DNA of 64,000 bases from UBA12202 sp002691725 (lineage in GTDB: Bacteria > Pseudomonadota > Alphaproteobacteria > Puniceispirillales > UBA1172): contig CBFIAU010000005.1 in NCBI GenBank assembly GCA_965660675.1, positions 1 to 64,000 on the forward strand, written 5' to 3'. Below are positions 33,296 through 42,089 of this stretch, in pieces. Numbering within the stretch: position 1 is the stretch's first letter; every line of letters starts with the position of its first letter. The notes under the pieces were generated by a model, which searched no databases, was not told the origin of the DNA, and worked only from the letters and a program-made list of their open reading frames with translations. Both the position numbers and the translations under genes were made by a program.

Positions 33296-34994
33296 CCGCT
33301 GCCTCATTCCATGCTTTCATCTGTGCCGCCGTGATCCCATAATCTTGCATAGCCGCTTCGGGCGAAATATAGCCGCGCCGTAAGTCGCGCTTAATCAGAT
33401 TAATGTCACGCTGTAAAGGATCACCATAGCCGCCGCCGCCAGCAAATGCTAGATGCACAGTTTGCCCGGTTGCAATGGCTTGGCGGCCTTTGCCGCGCAG
33501 AACCTGCCCATCAGATGTATGGAGCTGTGTTGCACCACCAGATTTACCGCCCTCACGTCCACGCGCCGGATGATCAGCACGATCCAGCATAGCCGAAAAT
33601 GTCATATCATAGCCATCACGGGCGGCGACATCCATGAACTGACCAAGGCCGCCCCGATACTGCCCTGCGCCGCCGCTATCAGGGCGTAATTCTTTGCGGC
33701 GAATAATCAGCGGCCCAACATTTTCCGTCGCTTCCACAGGCATTGTCATGACACCACTTGGAAAGGCGGTCGCGTTTAATCCATCGAGGCTGGCGCGGGC
33801 ACCAGTGCCGCCAGAATTAAAAGACAAGACCTCAGCCGATTTAGCATCTCCGGGATGATTGGCAGAGATATTAGCGCCTTCAACGGGGGTCAGGCTTACC
33901 TGAAAATTACACAGCGCGCTTGCCCCTTCGGCTTGCATCCCGTCAGGCAGCAATTGATGCAATGCCCCAAACGCAACATCAGGCAGCATCTGACCAACAA
34001 TATGACGTAAAGCGACAGGTGCTGGTCTTTCGGCGTTAACGATCGTGCCTGAGGGGGCGCTGATCACAAACGCCGCGAGCGATGCCGTATTATTTGGAAT
34101 ATCGGGCGCAATCGCCACTTTTAGCCCATAGCATGTATAGGCTCTGGTATAGACAAGGGGAACATTAATGCCTTTTTTATCTATTCCTGATGTGCCAGTG
34201 AAATCGGCGCAGATGCGATCATCTTCTATGCTGACCGTAATGGCAATGGTAATGACTTCATCAAAACCATCAATATTCATACTCGCATGAGCTGACCCTG
34301 GCGTCAGACTAGCAATGCGTTCAAGAGTTGCGGCATGGGAACGCGCTAAAATAAAATCAGCTACCATATTGAGATCAGGAGCATCATACTCATCCAGCAT
34401 GGCCATCAGCCGATTAGCGCCAACATCATTTGATGTTGCCAGAGCGTAGATATCCCCCACCACTTGATCGGCTTCACGGACATTCTGGCATATCAGTTTG
34501 ACCAGATCATGATTGACTATGCCTTTATTGATGAAGCGCATAATTGGGATTTGGATGCCTTCCTCGTAAATTGAATTGCCATCAGCGCCAAAGCCGCGTC
34601 CACCAACATCGACGACATGGGCAGTAGAAGCAAAAAACCCAATAAGTTTTTGATGCCGGAAAACTGGCGTAACCACGGTAATATCATGCAAATGGCCAGT
34701 GCCCATCCACGGATCATTGGTAATATAGACATCACCTTCTGCCATGGTTTCAACGCCAATCTCACGCATGAAATGACCAACCGATTCGGCCATGGCATTG
34801 ACATGACCGGGGGTTCCTGTCACCGCCTGAGCGAGCATATTGCCTTTATCATCATAAACCCCAGCCGATAAATCACCAGCTTCTCTGACCGAGGTCGAAA
34901 AGGCTGTCCGAATTAACGCCTGCGCCTGTTCTTCGACAACAGATATCAGACGGTTCCACATAATCTGAAGAATAACAGCATCAAGCATGATCAT
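33288..34994 (-). CDS. hyuB: Hydantoinase B / oxoprolinase beta-type subunit HyuB
   Basis: This 568-residue protein belongs to the HyuB/acetone-carboxylase-alpha-like family. Conserved segments include TSVREAGDLSAGVYD near residue 33, GTPGHVNAM, YITNDPWMGTGHLHDI near 107 and, near the C-terminus, LRPDSGGAGQYRGGLGQ. With HyuA it would open a hydantoin, 5-oxoproline or related lactam using ATP. The start overlaps hyuA by 14 bp and the stop overlaps the aminotransferase by eight. The precise substrate is unknown. Confidence 0.9.
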   Translation of the reverse strand: MIMLDAVILQIMWNRLISVVEEQAQALIRTAFSTSVREAGDLSAGVYDDKGNMLAQAVTGTPGHVNAMAESVGHFMREIGVETMAEGDVYITNDPWMGTGHLHDITVVTPVFRHQKLIGFFASTAHVVDVGGRGFGADGNSIYEEGIQIPIMRFINKGIVNHDLVKLICQNVREADQVVGDIYALATSNDVGANRLMAMLDEYDAPDLNMVADFILARSHAATLERIASLTPGSAHASMNIDGFDEVITIAITVSIEDDRICADFTGTSGIDKKGINVPLVYTRAYTCYGLKVAIAPDIPNNTASLAAFVISAPSGTIVNAERPAPVALRHIVGQMLPDVAFGALHQLLPDGMQAEGASALCNFQVSLTPVEGANISANHPGDAKSAEVLSFNSGGTGARASLDGLNATAFPSGVMTMPVEATENVGPLIIRRKELRPDSGGAGQYRGGLGQFMDVAARDGYDMTFSAMLDRADHPARGREGGKSGGATQLHTSDGQVLRGKGRQAIATGQTVHLAFAGGGGYGDPLQRDINLIKRDLRRGYISPEAAMQDYGITAAQMKAWNEAADD

Positions 34995-37110
34995 CTCCTG
35001 CCGCTATGTTATCTTCAAGCAGATGTCCATCAAGCCGCAGATCAATGGTGCCATCATCATGTTGCAGGGCAAGGCCTCCACGCGGCACTAAAATAGTTGT
35101 CTCGGCTTCGGTGATAATGGCCGGGCCCTTGACGATACTGCCATGACTAAGCTGCTGCCGCTTGAAGACCGCCGCATCTAATATCTCGCCATTAGCCAGA
35201 TCAGCCATTTGCCGCATGGCCCTGCTGGTCTCATGCTTGAAGGTGCTAGCAGATTGTGATTGATCGGCTTTCTCAACCGATGTTGAGGCCAGAACAGTCC
35301 AGCTCGTAATCTCAATATCCAAGCCGTCAATAACGCGGCTAAAGAGCAGACTATATCTTTCTTCAAACATCCGCGTCATCGTCTCTTTGTCAGGGCTTGA
35401 TGACCAATCCGCAGGCAGCTCAACAGGGATTTCCCAGCCTTGCCCAACATAGCGCATATAGGCTTTTGCGGTGATATGGATACTGGCATCTGGCACCGAT
35501 GATTGGACAAATTGTTGGGCTTGTTTGGTTAAGCTATCCAGCATGCTGGCAATAGCATCTTGGCGCCATTCGGAGAGCCGGATATAGAGCGACTGGCTCG
35601 CCTCAAAGCTAAACGGCGCTTTCAGAAAACCAACGGCTGAACCAACACCAGCAGATGCCGGAATAAGAACCCGATTGATATGAAGTTTCTGTGCCAGCCT
35701 GATAGCATGGAGAGGCCCGGCACCACCAAAACCAATCATCACATAGCCCGCTAAATCCTCGCCGCTTTCAACAGCATGAACGCGAGCCGCATTAGCCATA
35801 TTTTCATCAACGACTTCAGCCATCCCATAAGCCGCGCGCGCTTTATCCAAATCAAGTGGCGTTGCAATATGGCCTGAAATGCTGTGCATCGCCGCCTCAG
35901 ATGACAGGGTGATAGAGCCGCCAGCAAAATCATCAGGATCAAGTTTTCCCATCAATAAATCCGCATCAGTAACAGTCGGCCTTGTGCCGCCGCGCTGATA
36001 GCTGGCAGGTCCAGGCTCCGAGCCTGCTGATTCAGGCCCTATTCTGATCTGCTGCATGGCATCAAGTGAGGCAATAGAACCGCCGCCAGCGCCAATTTCT
36101 ACCATGTCAATGACAGGGATAGAGATGGGCATGCCTGAGCCTTTTTTGAAGCGATAGCTTCGGGCGACTTCAAAACTGCGTGAGGTTTTTGGTTTTTGAT
36201 CCTTGATCAGACAGATTTTGGCTGTTGTACCGCCCATATCAAAAGACAGAACGCGATTAAGCCCAAAGCGTGAGGCAATATCGGCGGCAAATATCGCACC
36301 GCCTGCAGGACCAGATTCGACCAATCGGACAGGAAACGCCGCCGCGCTCTCTAAATCCATAATGCCGCCGCCCGAATGCATTAAAAAGACAGGTGCAGAT
36401 ATGCCATTATCACCCAATCTCGCCTTTAGCCGTTCCAGATAAGATGCCATGATCGGTTTAACGTAAGCATTCGCTGCCACCGTATTAAATCGTTCATATT
36501 CGCGCATTTGCGGCGATACGTCAGATGATAACGATACCATCATGTCAGGCACATATTCCGCCAAAAGTGATTTGATCTGTTGTTCGTGAACAGGATTAGC
36601 ATAAGAGTGCAGAAGCCCGACCGCGATACTCTGAAAAGACTGCGCTTTTAATTCTTTGGTCAGAGCAATGATATCATCGGGATTGAGGGGTGTATCAACG
36701 CTGCCATCAGCTAATAAGCGTTCTTTGACCGGATACCGATATTCACGAGGAATGAGTGGTTCTGGCAAAACAAGGTTGAGATCATATTGCTCAAACCGGC
36801 TTTCGGTTCGCATTTCAATAACATCACGAAAGCCTTCGGTTGTGATGAGCGCTGTTTTGGCACCGCGCCGTTCAATCAGCGCATTGGTCGCAAGCGTTGT
36901 CCCATGGATCACCATGCCAATATCAGACGGCGCTATTGCCGCATGATTGCAAATATTTAGCATGCCCTCGATGATGGCATCTTCGGGTCTTGTATAGGTT
37001 GTTAATACCTTGGTTGAGGTTTGGCCATCTGGGGTTTCAAGAACAATATCAGTAAAAGTTCCACCAATATCGACGCCGACACGAACGGGTTTTGACAATA
37101 ACGACACCAT
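34981..37110 (-). CDS. hyuA: Hydantoinase A / oxoprolinase alpha-type subunit HyuA
   Basis: This 709-residue ATP-dependent subunit of the actin-like ATPase superfamily has the nucleotide-binding VGVDIGGTFTDIVLE at residues 10-24, HGTTLATNALIERRG near 72, and the second phosphate motif SFDMGGTTAKICLI near 290. With HyuB it forms an N-methylhydantoinase, 5-oxoprolinase or acetophenone-carboxylase-like complex. It is divergent from gloA with about 105 bp between, an AT-rich stretch in which no confident promoter was picked. Confidence 0.92.
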   Translation of the reverse strand: MVSLLSKPVRVGVDIGGTFTDIVLETPDGQTSTKVLTTYTRPEDAIIEGMLNICNHAAIAPSDIGMVIHGTTLATNALIERRGAKTALITTEGFRDVIEMRTESRFEQYDLNLVLPEPLIPREYRYPVKERLLADGSVDTPLNPDDIIALTKELKAQSFQSIAVGLLHSYANPVHEQQIKSLLAEYVPDMMVSLSSDVSPQMREYERFNTVAANAYVKPIMASYLERLKARLGDNGISAPVFLMHSGGGIMDLESAAAFPVRLVESGPAGGAIFAADIASRFGLNRVLSFDMGGTTAKICLIKDQKPKTSRSFEVARSYRFKKGSGMPISIPVIDMVEIGAGGGSIASLDAMQQIRIGPESAGSEPGPASYQRGGTRPTVTDADLLMGKLDPDDFAGGSITLSSEAAMHSISGHIATPLDLDKARAAYGMAEVVDENMANAARVHAVESGEDLAGYVMIGFGGAGPLHAIRLAQKLHINRVLIPASAGVGSAVGFLKAPFSFEASQSLYIRLSEWRQDAIASMLDSLTKQAQQFVQSSVPDASIHITAKAYMRYVGQGWEIPVELPADWSSSPDKETMTRMFEERYSLLFSRVIDGLDIEITSWTVLASTSVEKADQSQSASTFKHETSRAMRQMADLANGEILDAAVFKRQQLSHGSIVKGPAIITEAETTILVPRGGLALQHDDGTIDLRLDGHLLEDNIAAGDDHA

Positions 37111-37215
37111 AAATTTAATGTTCCGACTAAGGGATAAGGCTTTCCTTTTTGAAATAATAGTGCAACGATATTTGAGTTATGTATTCATGTAAAGATTAAT
37201 AGGAAAATAACGCTC

Positions 37216-37659
37216 ATGCATTATCTGCATACAATGGTTAGAGTAACGGATATTGACGCCTCGCTTCGCTTTTGGTGTGATGGACTTGGCTTAAAAGAGG
37301 TTAGCCGAAAAGATTATCCGATGGGCAAGTTTACCCTAATATTTCTGGCCGCTGGCGATGATACGGAAAGCTTTGCTGAGAGCCGCGCGCCAGCGCTTGA
37401 GTTAACCTATAATTGGGATAGCGATGAAGTCTATGATGGTGGCCGTAATTTTGGCCATTTAGCCTATGCCGTCGATGATATCTATGCGCTTTGCCAGCAT
37501 TTGCAAGATATTGGGGTGACGATCAATCGGCCACCGCGTGATGGACGCATGGCATTTGTCCGATCACCTGACCAAATCTCGGTGGAATTGCTCCAGCATG
37601 GCGCGCCTAAGCCCGTGGCCGAGCCTTGGGCATCAATGCCAAATACCGGAGAATGGTAG
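37216..37659 (+). CDS. gloA: Lactoylglutathione lyase (glyoxalase I)
   Basis: This 147-residue two-repeat glyoxalase I has all four metal ligands in place: His5 (LHTMVRV), Glu62 (LELTYNW), His81 (GHLAYAV) and Glu124 (SVELLQ). The pattern and length match the nickel-type enzyme of E. coli. It converts the methylglyoxal-glutathione hemithioacetal to S-lactoylglutathione in the cytosol. The next gene (MFS) begins at or inside its stop codon, so the two are co-transcribed. Confidence 0.95.
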   Translation: MHYLHTMVRVTDIDASLRFWCDGLGLKEVSRKDYPMGKFTLIFLAAGDDTESFAESRAPALELTYNWDSDEVYDGGRNFGHLAYAVDDIYALCQHLQDIGVTINRPPRDGRMAFVRSPDQISVELLQHGAPKPVAEPWASMPNTGEW

Positions 37660-38846
37660 TGTCCCCAAACGGGCGCAATGTCGCCCTGCTTGCCATTTCA
37701 CAAGCGATATTTATGACGACGGTGAATATCAATATCATCATCACCAGTCTTGTTGGCATTTCCATAGCACCTGAACCATGGCTGGCGACATTGCCATTAT
37801 CAATGGTCTTTATCGCCTCCATGCTATCGACGTTGCCAGCGTCTTTATTGATGGGACGCTTTGGCCGTAAGATCATTTTTATCATTGCCGCGATCATTGG
37901 TGTGGTCGCGTGTTTATTACTGGCACAGGCGACAATAATCGCATCCTTCACGCTATTCATCATAGCCTCGGTGATGCTGGGCCTCACCCATGGGGTTGCC
38001 CAGTTCTATCGTTATGCCGCCGCCGATAATGCCGAAAAAGATCAGAAGGCAAAGGCGTTATCATTGGTTTTGGCAGGTGGTATTTTGGCAGCATTTTTAG
38101 GGCCGAACCTGACACGGATGACATTTACCGCAATTCCTGATCATATTTACGCAGGGTGTTTTCTCGCCGCCGCATTGGTTCAGGCAACGGCCTTTCTCGC
38201 TCTGCCATTTTTGCGGATAAAACCACCTGACCCTGCTGAGATGCGTGGCGCGGCTGTTCCCATAGGTACGATTTTCAGACAACCATTTTTTATTGCCGGG
38301 CTGATATCAGCATCTATTGGCTATGGGGTGATGACCTTTGTCATGACGGCAACGCCGCTGCAGATTGTCAATACAGAACTGCTTGGTAATGACAGTAATG
38401 CGATCATTATTCAATGGCATGTTGTCGCCATGCTGCTGCCATCGTTTTTTACGGGCAGTCTGATCAGACGGTTTGGTGTTATCCCTGTTTTATGGGCTGG
38501 CGTGATATTTTATGTGGCGATGATGACGGTCACTCTATCTGGAAATAGCTTTGGGCATTATCTTCTAACCCTGGTGTTCCTTGGGCTTGGCTGGAATATG
38601 CTATTTGTTGGTGGATCAAGTATTGTTGCGCAATCTTGCTCGCCTCAACAAAGACCGCGTGTCCAGGGTTTAGCTGATCTTACCATCACTTTTATGATGG
38701 CGATGTCATCATTGGCGGCGGCAACCATACATTATCTTTATGGCTGGCAATTCATGATCATGATGTCACTTGTTTTAGTCACCGTGATATCAATAAGCAT
38801 CATAATTGCTATGTTTCGCCCCATGCCAGAGCATATGAAAACCTGA
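37653..38846 (+). CDS. Major facilitator superfamily transporter
   Basis: This protein of about 397 residues has roughly twelve hydrophobic segments. The loop motif LLMGRFGRKIIFIIAA after the second helix is the MFS motif A, and IRRFGVIPVLWAG after helix eight is its second-half counterpart. The substrate is unknown. The ATG at 37653 overlaps the gloA stop. A GTG at 37659 has GGAG seven bases upstream and may be the true start. The gene ends in front of minus-strand terminators (38849-38909), and no plus-strand U-run terminator was seen. Confidence 0.85.
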   Translation: MVVSPNGRNVALLAISQAIFMTTVNINIIITSLVGISIAPEPWLATLPLSMVFIASMLSTLPASLLMGRFGRKIIFIIAAIIGVVACLLLAQATIIASFTLFIIASVMLGLTHGVAQFYRYAAADNAEKDQKAKALSLVLAGGILAAFLGPNLTRMTFTAIPDHIYAGCFLAAALVQATAFLALPFLRIKPPDPAEMRGAAVPIGTIFRQPFFIAGLISASIGYGVMTFVMTATPLQIVNTELLGNDSNAIIIQWHVVAMLLPSFFTGSLIRRFGVIPVLWAGVIFYVAMMTVTLSGNSFGHYLLTLVFLGLGWNMLFVGGSSIVAQSCSPQQRPRVQGLADLTITFMMAMSSLAAATIHYLYGWQFMIMMSLVLVTVISISIIIAMFRPMPEHMKT

Positions 38847-38848
38847 TC

Positions 38849-38882
38849 AAAAAACGCGGGTTTTAGCGACCTTAAAACGCGC
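38849..38882 (-). terminator. Second, distal intrinsic terminator of the sRNA/gluQ transcript
   Basis: On the minus strand a stem of GTTTTA/TAAAAC (bases 38873-38878 with 38860-38865), extended by three GC pairs after a mismatch, is followed by a T-run (38849-38854). It lies directly downstream of the stronger hairpin at 38893-38909, giving tandem terminators. The orientation matches transcription from the gluQ side. Confidence 0.6.
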
Positions 38883-38949
38883 AAAAAAAAGCCGCGGGAT
38901 AGACCCGCGACCGAGTTAGGGAGGAAATGAACGTCATGTAAGACGTCAT
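38883..38949 (-). ncRNA. Candidate trans-acting small RNA with anti-Shine-Dalgarno stretch
   Basis: On the minus strand, from about 38949 the sequence would form a small hairpin (ACGTC/GACGT, loop of 6). A pyrimidine-rich unpaired stretch containing TCCTCCC (38919-38925) follows. It ends with a strong terminator hairpin CGCGGG-loop-CCCGCG (38893-38909) and eight T residues (38883-38890). This modular layout, with 5' hairpin, exposed CCUCC and Rho-independent terminator, is that of alphaproteobacterial sRNAs that pair with ribosome-binding sites. No Rfam match could be tested. Alternatively the hairpin merely terminates gluQ. Confidence 0.5.
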
Positions 38950-38953
38950 GACT

Positions 38954-38984
38954 GTGATATGTTCCTGTCATCATGAAAAGTCAA
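38954..38984 (-). promoter_or_regulatory. Candidate promoter for the small RNA
   Basis: On the minus strand TTGACT (38979-38984) matches the -35 consensus at five of six positions. CATATC (38956-38961, 17-bp spacer) or TATCAC (38954-38959, 19-bp spacer) would be the -10. The initiation point would be near 38949. The element begins just after the gluQ stop codon, suggesting an independent transcription unit. Confidence 0.4.
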
Positions 38985-38994
38985 CATACATGAC

Positions 38995-39870
38995 CTATTT
39001 TTTTGGCAAATTATCGCGACAATTTGTCATCAAATGAAAAATATCATCTTTGCTCATGCCTTGTTGCCGCAAGTGATGGATTCCAAGGTCATTATTTCGC
39101 TTGGCAAAGCGCTCTCCGTCTGCGTTAAGAAGCAACTTGTGATGCGCATAGCGCGGTTGGTTTAACCCCAGTAATTCTTGTAAAATACGTTGCACAGGAA
39201 CAACATGAAGCAGATCGTCACCGCGCGTCACCAAAGTCACCCCGGTGGCATGATCATCCAAGACCGTGCTGAGCAGATAACTGCTGCCAATATCGCGCCT
39301 GGCGATGACCTCATCAGGGATTGCGCCAAGATCAATAACACGCTCACCATAGATCAGGTCATAAGCGGTAAGGTTTTGTAAATGCTGACGAATATGATCC
39401 ATCCGCAGCCGCCAAGCAGGTTCCATATCGCTATTTTCTCTGTCTTCTAGTTGCTTTGGCGTGATCATCTGATCGGTATTGGTTGCCAGATGCGGGGCGG
39501 ATAGCAAATCGCTCAGCTCGCGCCGGCTGAGATAGCAGGGATAAATCAAGTCCTGTTCATAAAGGGTTGTGATCGCCGCCTGACTAGCATCTAAATGCTG
39601 GCTTTGATAGCGGATTTGATCGGCATAAGTGATACCAAGAAAGTCTAAATCTGAAAAAATGGCATCTTCAAAATGTGGCTTGCAACGGGTGCTATCAATA
39701 TCATCAATTCGCAATAGCATAGCTTGGCCGCTAGCCGCTGCCAGATGATGCGCGAATATGGCAGAATAACAATGCCCCAGATGCAGATACCCTGAAGGTG
39801 AGGGCGCAAAGCGCGTGATATCACCGGACTTAACCTGTTTGAGTATGTCTGACGCGATAGCTAATGTCAT
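38995..39870 (-). CDS. gluQ: Glutamyl-Q tRNA(Asp) synthetase
   Basis: This 291-residue GluRS-like protein lacks the anticodon-binding domain, so it matches GluQ-RS (YadB), which glutamylates queuosine in tRNA(Asp). Motifs are RFAPSPSGYLHLGHC at residues 20-34 (HIGH equivalent HLGH) and GERFAKRNND near 256 (KMSKS equivalent). Only one cysteine (YPCYLS) remains of the zinc-binding cluster found in the E. coli protein, so zinc binding may be lost. The gene is followed by the candidate sRNA unit. Confidence 0.93.
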   Translation of the reverse strand: MTLAIASDILKQVKSGDITRFAPSPSGYLHLGHCYSAIFAHHLAAASGQAMLLRIDDIDSTRCKPHFEDAIFSDLDFLGITYADQIRYQSQHLDASQAAITTLYEQDLIYPCYLSRRELSDLLSAPHLATNTDQMITPKQLEDRENSDMEPAWRLRMDHIRQHLQNLTAYDLIYGERVIDLGAIPDEVIARRDIGSSYLLSTVLDDHATGVTLVTRGDDLLHVVPVQRILQELLGLNQPRYAHHKLLLNADGERFAKRNNDLGIHHLRQQGMSKDDIFHLMTNCRDNLPKK

Positions 39871-39912
39871 ATTTTAGTCATTTACCCTTAAATGAGGTTA
39901 CCTTAAATTTGG

Positions 39913-39965
39913 CCAGCAATTCTTTGCTGGGGTTTCATGTTGTTGCTTATGGGCTGTTGCTTATG
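39913..39965 (+). repeat. Hairpin and 11-nt direct repeats upstream of the esterase gene
   Basis: A 7-bp hairpin CCAGCAA-TTCT-TTGCTGG lies at 39913-39930. It is followed by two direct copies of TGTTGCTTATG at 39941-39951 and 39955-39965, spaced 14 bp start to start. No T-run follows, so it is not an obvious terminator. The direct repeats could be a regulator site for the gene starting at 40045. Confidence 0.5.
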
Positions 39966-40044
39966 TGGCAATTTGGCATAGCAAAGAAAAAGGGTCGTTC
40001 ATCCCCCTCTGATAGGGTATAAAGTGTTGAGAGGAAAGTTTACC

Positions 40045-40728
40045 ATGTCGACCATTATTCGCCAATCTATCGCTGATCATAGTGTTCTCATCCACCAGAA
40101 TGAAGGGTCAGAGGCGCCACAGCAGCTTATTGTGTTATTGCATGGCTGGGGTGCTGATGGCACGGATTTGATTAACCTTGCGCCACATATAACGGCGCAA
40201 TTTCCACATGCTGTGATCTGTGCGCCTGATGGCCCGGAGCCATGTTCAGCTAATCCTATGGGCAGGCAATGGTTTGATTTAGGCGTTGATGCCACGCTTA
40301 TTGATGAAGGCCCGTCAAAGGCGTTTCCAGGTCTGCAAAATGTCCTCATGGCGTTGCTGGAACAGTTTAAAATCCCGGCAAGCCAGATGGCGGTGGCTGG
40401 ATTCTCGCAAGGCGGCATGATGGCGCTATATGGCGGTGTCCGCATGGCAGAAGCCCCAGGTGCGATTATCAGCATTGCTGGCGCATTACTAGCCCCTAAT
40501 CAGATGGCACAAGCCGTCACCGCCAAGCCGCCTGTTTTACTTGTCCATGGCAAAGATGATCAGGTTGTGCCTTTTCAAGCCATGGATATGGCAAAGCTCG
40601 TGCTGGAAGCCAATGGCGTTACGGTCGAAACGCTGGCTTGTGAAGGGATTGGTCATGGTATTTCCGAAGAAGGGCTGAAACAGATGATCATATTTATGAC
40701 AGAACATCTCAAAAATGAGTCAGAATAA
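40045..40728 (+). CDS. Phospholipase/carboxylesterase family alpha/beta hydrolase
   Basis: This is a cytosolic serine hydrolase of about 227 residues. The catalytic triad is readable: Ser121 in GFSQGG, Asp172 in HGKDDQVVP and His204 in GIGHGIS. The oxyanion-loop motif LLHGWGADG is near residue 32. It belongs to the YpfH/EstB-like group; substrates are short acyl esters or lysophospholipids. The ATG at 40045 has GAGGAAAG upstream; the frame extends to a TTG at 40024, which is unlikely. A possible -10 TATAAA sits at 40018-40023. Confidence 0.88.
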   Translation: MSTIIRQSIADHSVLIHQNEGSEAPQQLIVLLHGWGADGTDLINLAPHITAQFPHAVICAPDGPEPCSANPMGRQWFDLGVDATLIDEGPSKAFPGLQNVLMALLEQFKIPASQMAVAGFSQGGMMALYGGVRMAEAPGAIISIAGALLAPNQMAQAVTAKPPVLLVHGKDDQVVPFQAMDMAKLVLEANGVTVETLACEGIGHGISEEGLKQMIIFMTEHLKNESE

Positions 40729-40786
40729 TAAATAAAGTAATATTATTACGCTTCACCTACTATATCTTGTGTATCTTCACATAAAT

Positions 40787-40815
40787 TTAAGTTGAATTTG
40801 TCATGGCAATATGAT
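40787..40815 (+). promoter_or_regulatory. Candidate promoter of the HNH nuclease gene
   Basis: TTAAGT (40787-40792) and TATGAT (40810-40815) have a 17-bp spacer; the -10 matches five of six consensus bases. Transcription would begin about 25 bp before the ATG at 40847. An AT-rich 13-base palindrome GTAATA-T-TATTAC (40737-40749) lies upstream and might be an operator. Confidence 0.42.
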
Positions 40816-40846
40816 GTCATAGACATATGAACAGGTTGCGATTGTC

Positions 40847-41545
40847 ATGTTAGATTCCCATATCAATTTTGGCCCTGACCGTGGATTAGCCCCAGCATTG
40901 GCGCTTAATGCTGATTTTCGACCGCTTAGTTATTTCCCATTATCGCTGTGGTCATGGCAGGATACAATCAAAGCCGTGTTCTTGAATCGCGTCACCATTA
41001 TCTCTGAATATGACACGATGATACACTCGCCCAGCATGGAAATGCGGTTGCCAAGTGTGATTGCTCTGAAAGATTATGTTCAGCAAAGCCGGTTTCCGGC
41101 ATTTACGCGGTTTAATGTGTTTTTGCGTGATCGGTTTACTTGTCAGTATTGTCAGAAACCCTTTCCGGCGCAGGAATTAACATTTGATCATGTGATCCCC
41201 CGATCGCGTGGTGGCCGCACAACATGGGATAATGTGGTGGCAGCATGTAGTCGCTGTAACTTGCAAAAAGCCAATAAATTACCTGCTCATTGCGGCATGA
41301 TACCCAAGGTTAAGCCGCAACAGCCGTCAACATGGGTGTTGCAGGAAAATGGCCGCCGCTTTCCGCCAAATTACCTGCATCACAGTTGGATGGATTATTT
41401 ATATTGGGATAGTGAGCTGGTTCTTGATCAGGAAAACAAACACGCATCAGCGCAACATGATCCGACCAGCCATGATAGGGATCAAAATTGGCCGAATGAG
41501 TTTCAGCTAACCGATGATCAAATGGCAAAAGCCTTTAAGCGTTAA
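40847..41545 (+). CDS. HNH endonuclease family protein
   Basis: This 232-residue protein has an HNH domain near residues 95-145: CQYC, then FDHVIPRSRGGRTTWDN and CSRCNLQKANK, with two CxxC pairs for structural zinc and the His-Asn-His set. The N-terminal half is a conserved region found in free-standing bacterial HNH proteins of this type, which are usually chromosomal and not linked to phage. The role is unknown; DNA repair or processing is possible. Its last four bases overlap the convergent coq7 stop. Confidence 0.85.
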   Translation: MLDSHINFGPDRGLAPALALNADFRPLSYFPLSLWSWQDTIKAVFLNRVTIISEYDTMIHSPSMEMRLPSVIALKDYVQQSRFPAFTRFNVFLRDRFTCQYCQKPFPAQELTFDHVIPRSRGGRTTWDNVVAACSRCNLQKANKLPAHCGMIPKVKPQQPSTWVLQENGRRFPPNYLHHSWMDYLYWDSELVLDQENKHASAQHDPTSHDRDQNWPNEFQLTDDQMAKAFKR

Positions 41546-42066
41546 ACTCGTTCAGCCAGTTTGATAGCCGCCCGACAACCTGCCTGAATGACTCGCCGCA
41601 TTACCGGATAACCGATCGCTTGCTCGCCATCATGATCTTTTGCGATATCACGATGTTCTAATTCTTCGTCACGGAATCGCTCAAGCGTTGTGGCGAGCTC
41701 ATCTTCGTCCTTGAGCGATTTTGCTTGCTTGTCATAATGTGTTCCTATGACCTCTTCAACAGCAATGGTGCATGCCATCGCGGCTTTCGGACCCATGGCG
41801 GCGGTAACTGCACCCAGCACAAATCCGGCGCCATTCCACAACGGTGACAGCAATGACGGCCGCACCTGATACTCATTCAACAGGTTCTCAAACGTATCCA
41901 GATGCTCTTGTTCTTGGTCGCGCATATGGCGGATTTCTTCGGCAACAGGATGGTTGCCCAGAACCGCTAATTGGCCTTCATAAATCCGTCTTGCGCCTAA
42001 TTCACCGGCATGATCAACACGCAAATAGCGGCTAACATCATCCTGATCCTGATATTTACGTTTCAT
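41542..42066 (-). CDS. coq7: 3-demethoxyubiquinol 3-hydroxylase Coq7
   Basis: This protein of about 174 residues is a diiron carboxylate enzyme of the Coq7/Cat5 family that hydroxylates demethoxyubiquinol at the membrane. Ligand motifs are DHAGELGA (Glu22), EQEH (Glu52, His55 area), VEEVIG (Glu104) and EELEH (Glu135, His138 area). The ATG at 42066 has AAAGGAT seven bases upstream; a TTG at 42084 is rejected. Its presence means aerobic ubiquinone synthesis. Confidence 0.95.
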   Translation of the reverse strand: MKRKYQDQDDVSRYLRVDHAGELGARRIYEGQLAVLGNHPVAEEIRHMRDQEQEHLDTFENLLNEYQVRPSLLSPLWNGAGFVLGAVTAAMGPKAAMACTIAVEEVIGTHYDKQAKSLKDEDELATTLERFRDEELEHRDIAKDHDGEQAIGYPVMRRVIQAGCRAAIKLAERV

Positions 42067-42089
42067 TATGCTATCCTTTGCCAAAAGGG

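Noticed and set aside
37626..37652. TTG start for the MFS transporter inside gloA
   Set aside because: The ATG at 37653 or GTG at 37659 fits the ribosome-binding site and the gloA stop much better.
38927..38941. Four-codon plus-strand ORF (Met-Asn-Val-Met) after a strong AGGGAGGAA site
   Set aside because: It is the complement of the anti-Shine-Dalgarno stretch of the candidate minus-strand sRNA, and nothing downstream on the plus strand would use a leader peptide.
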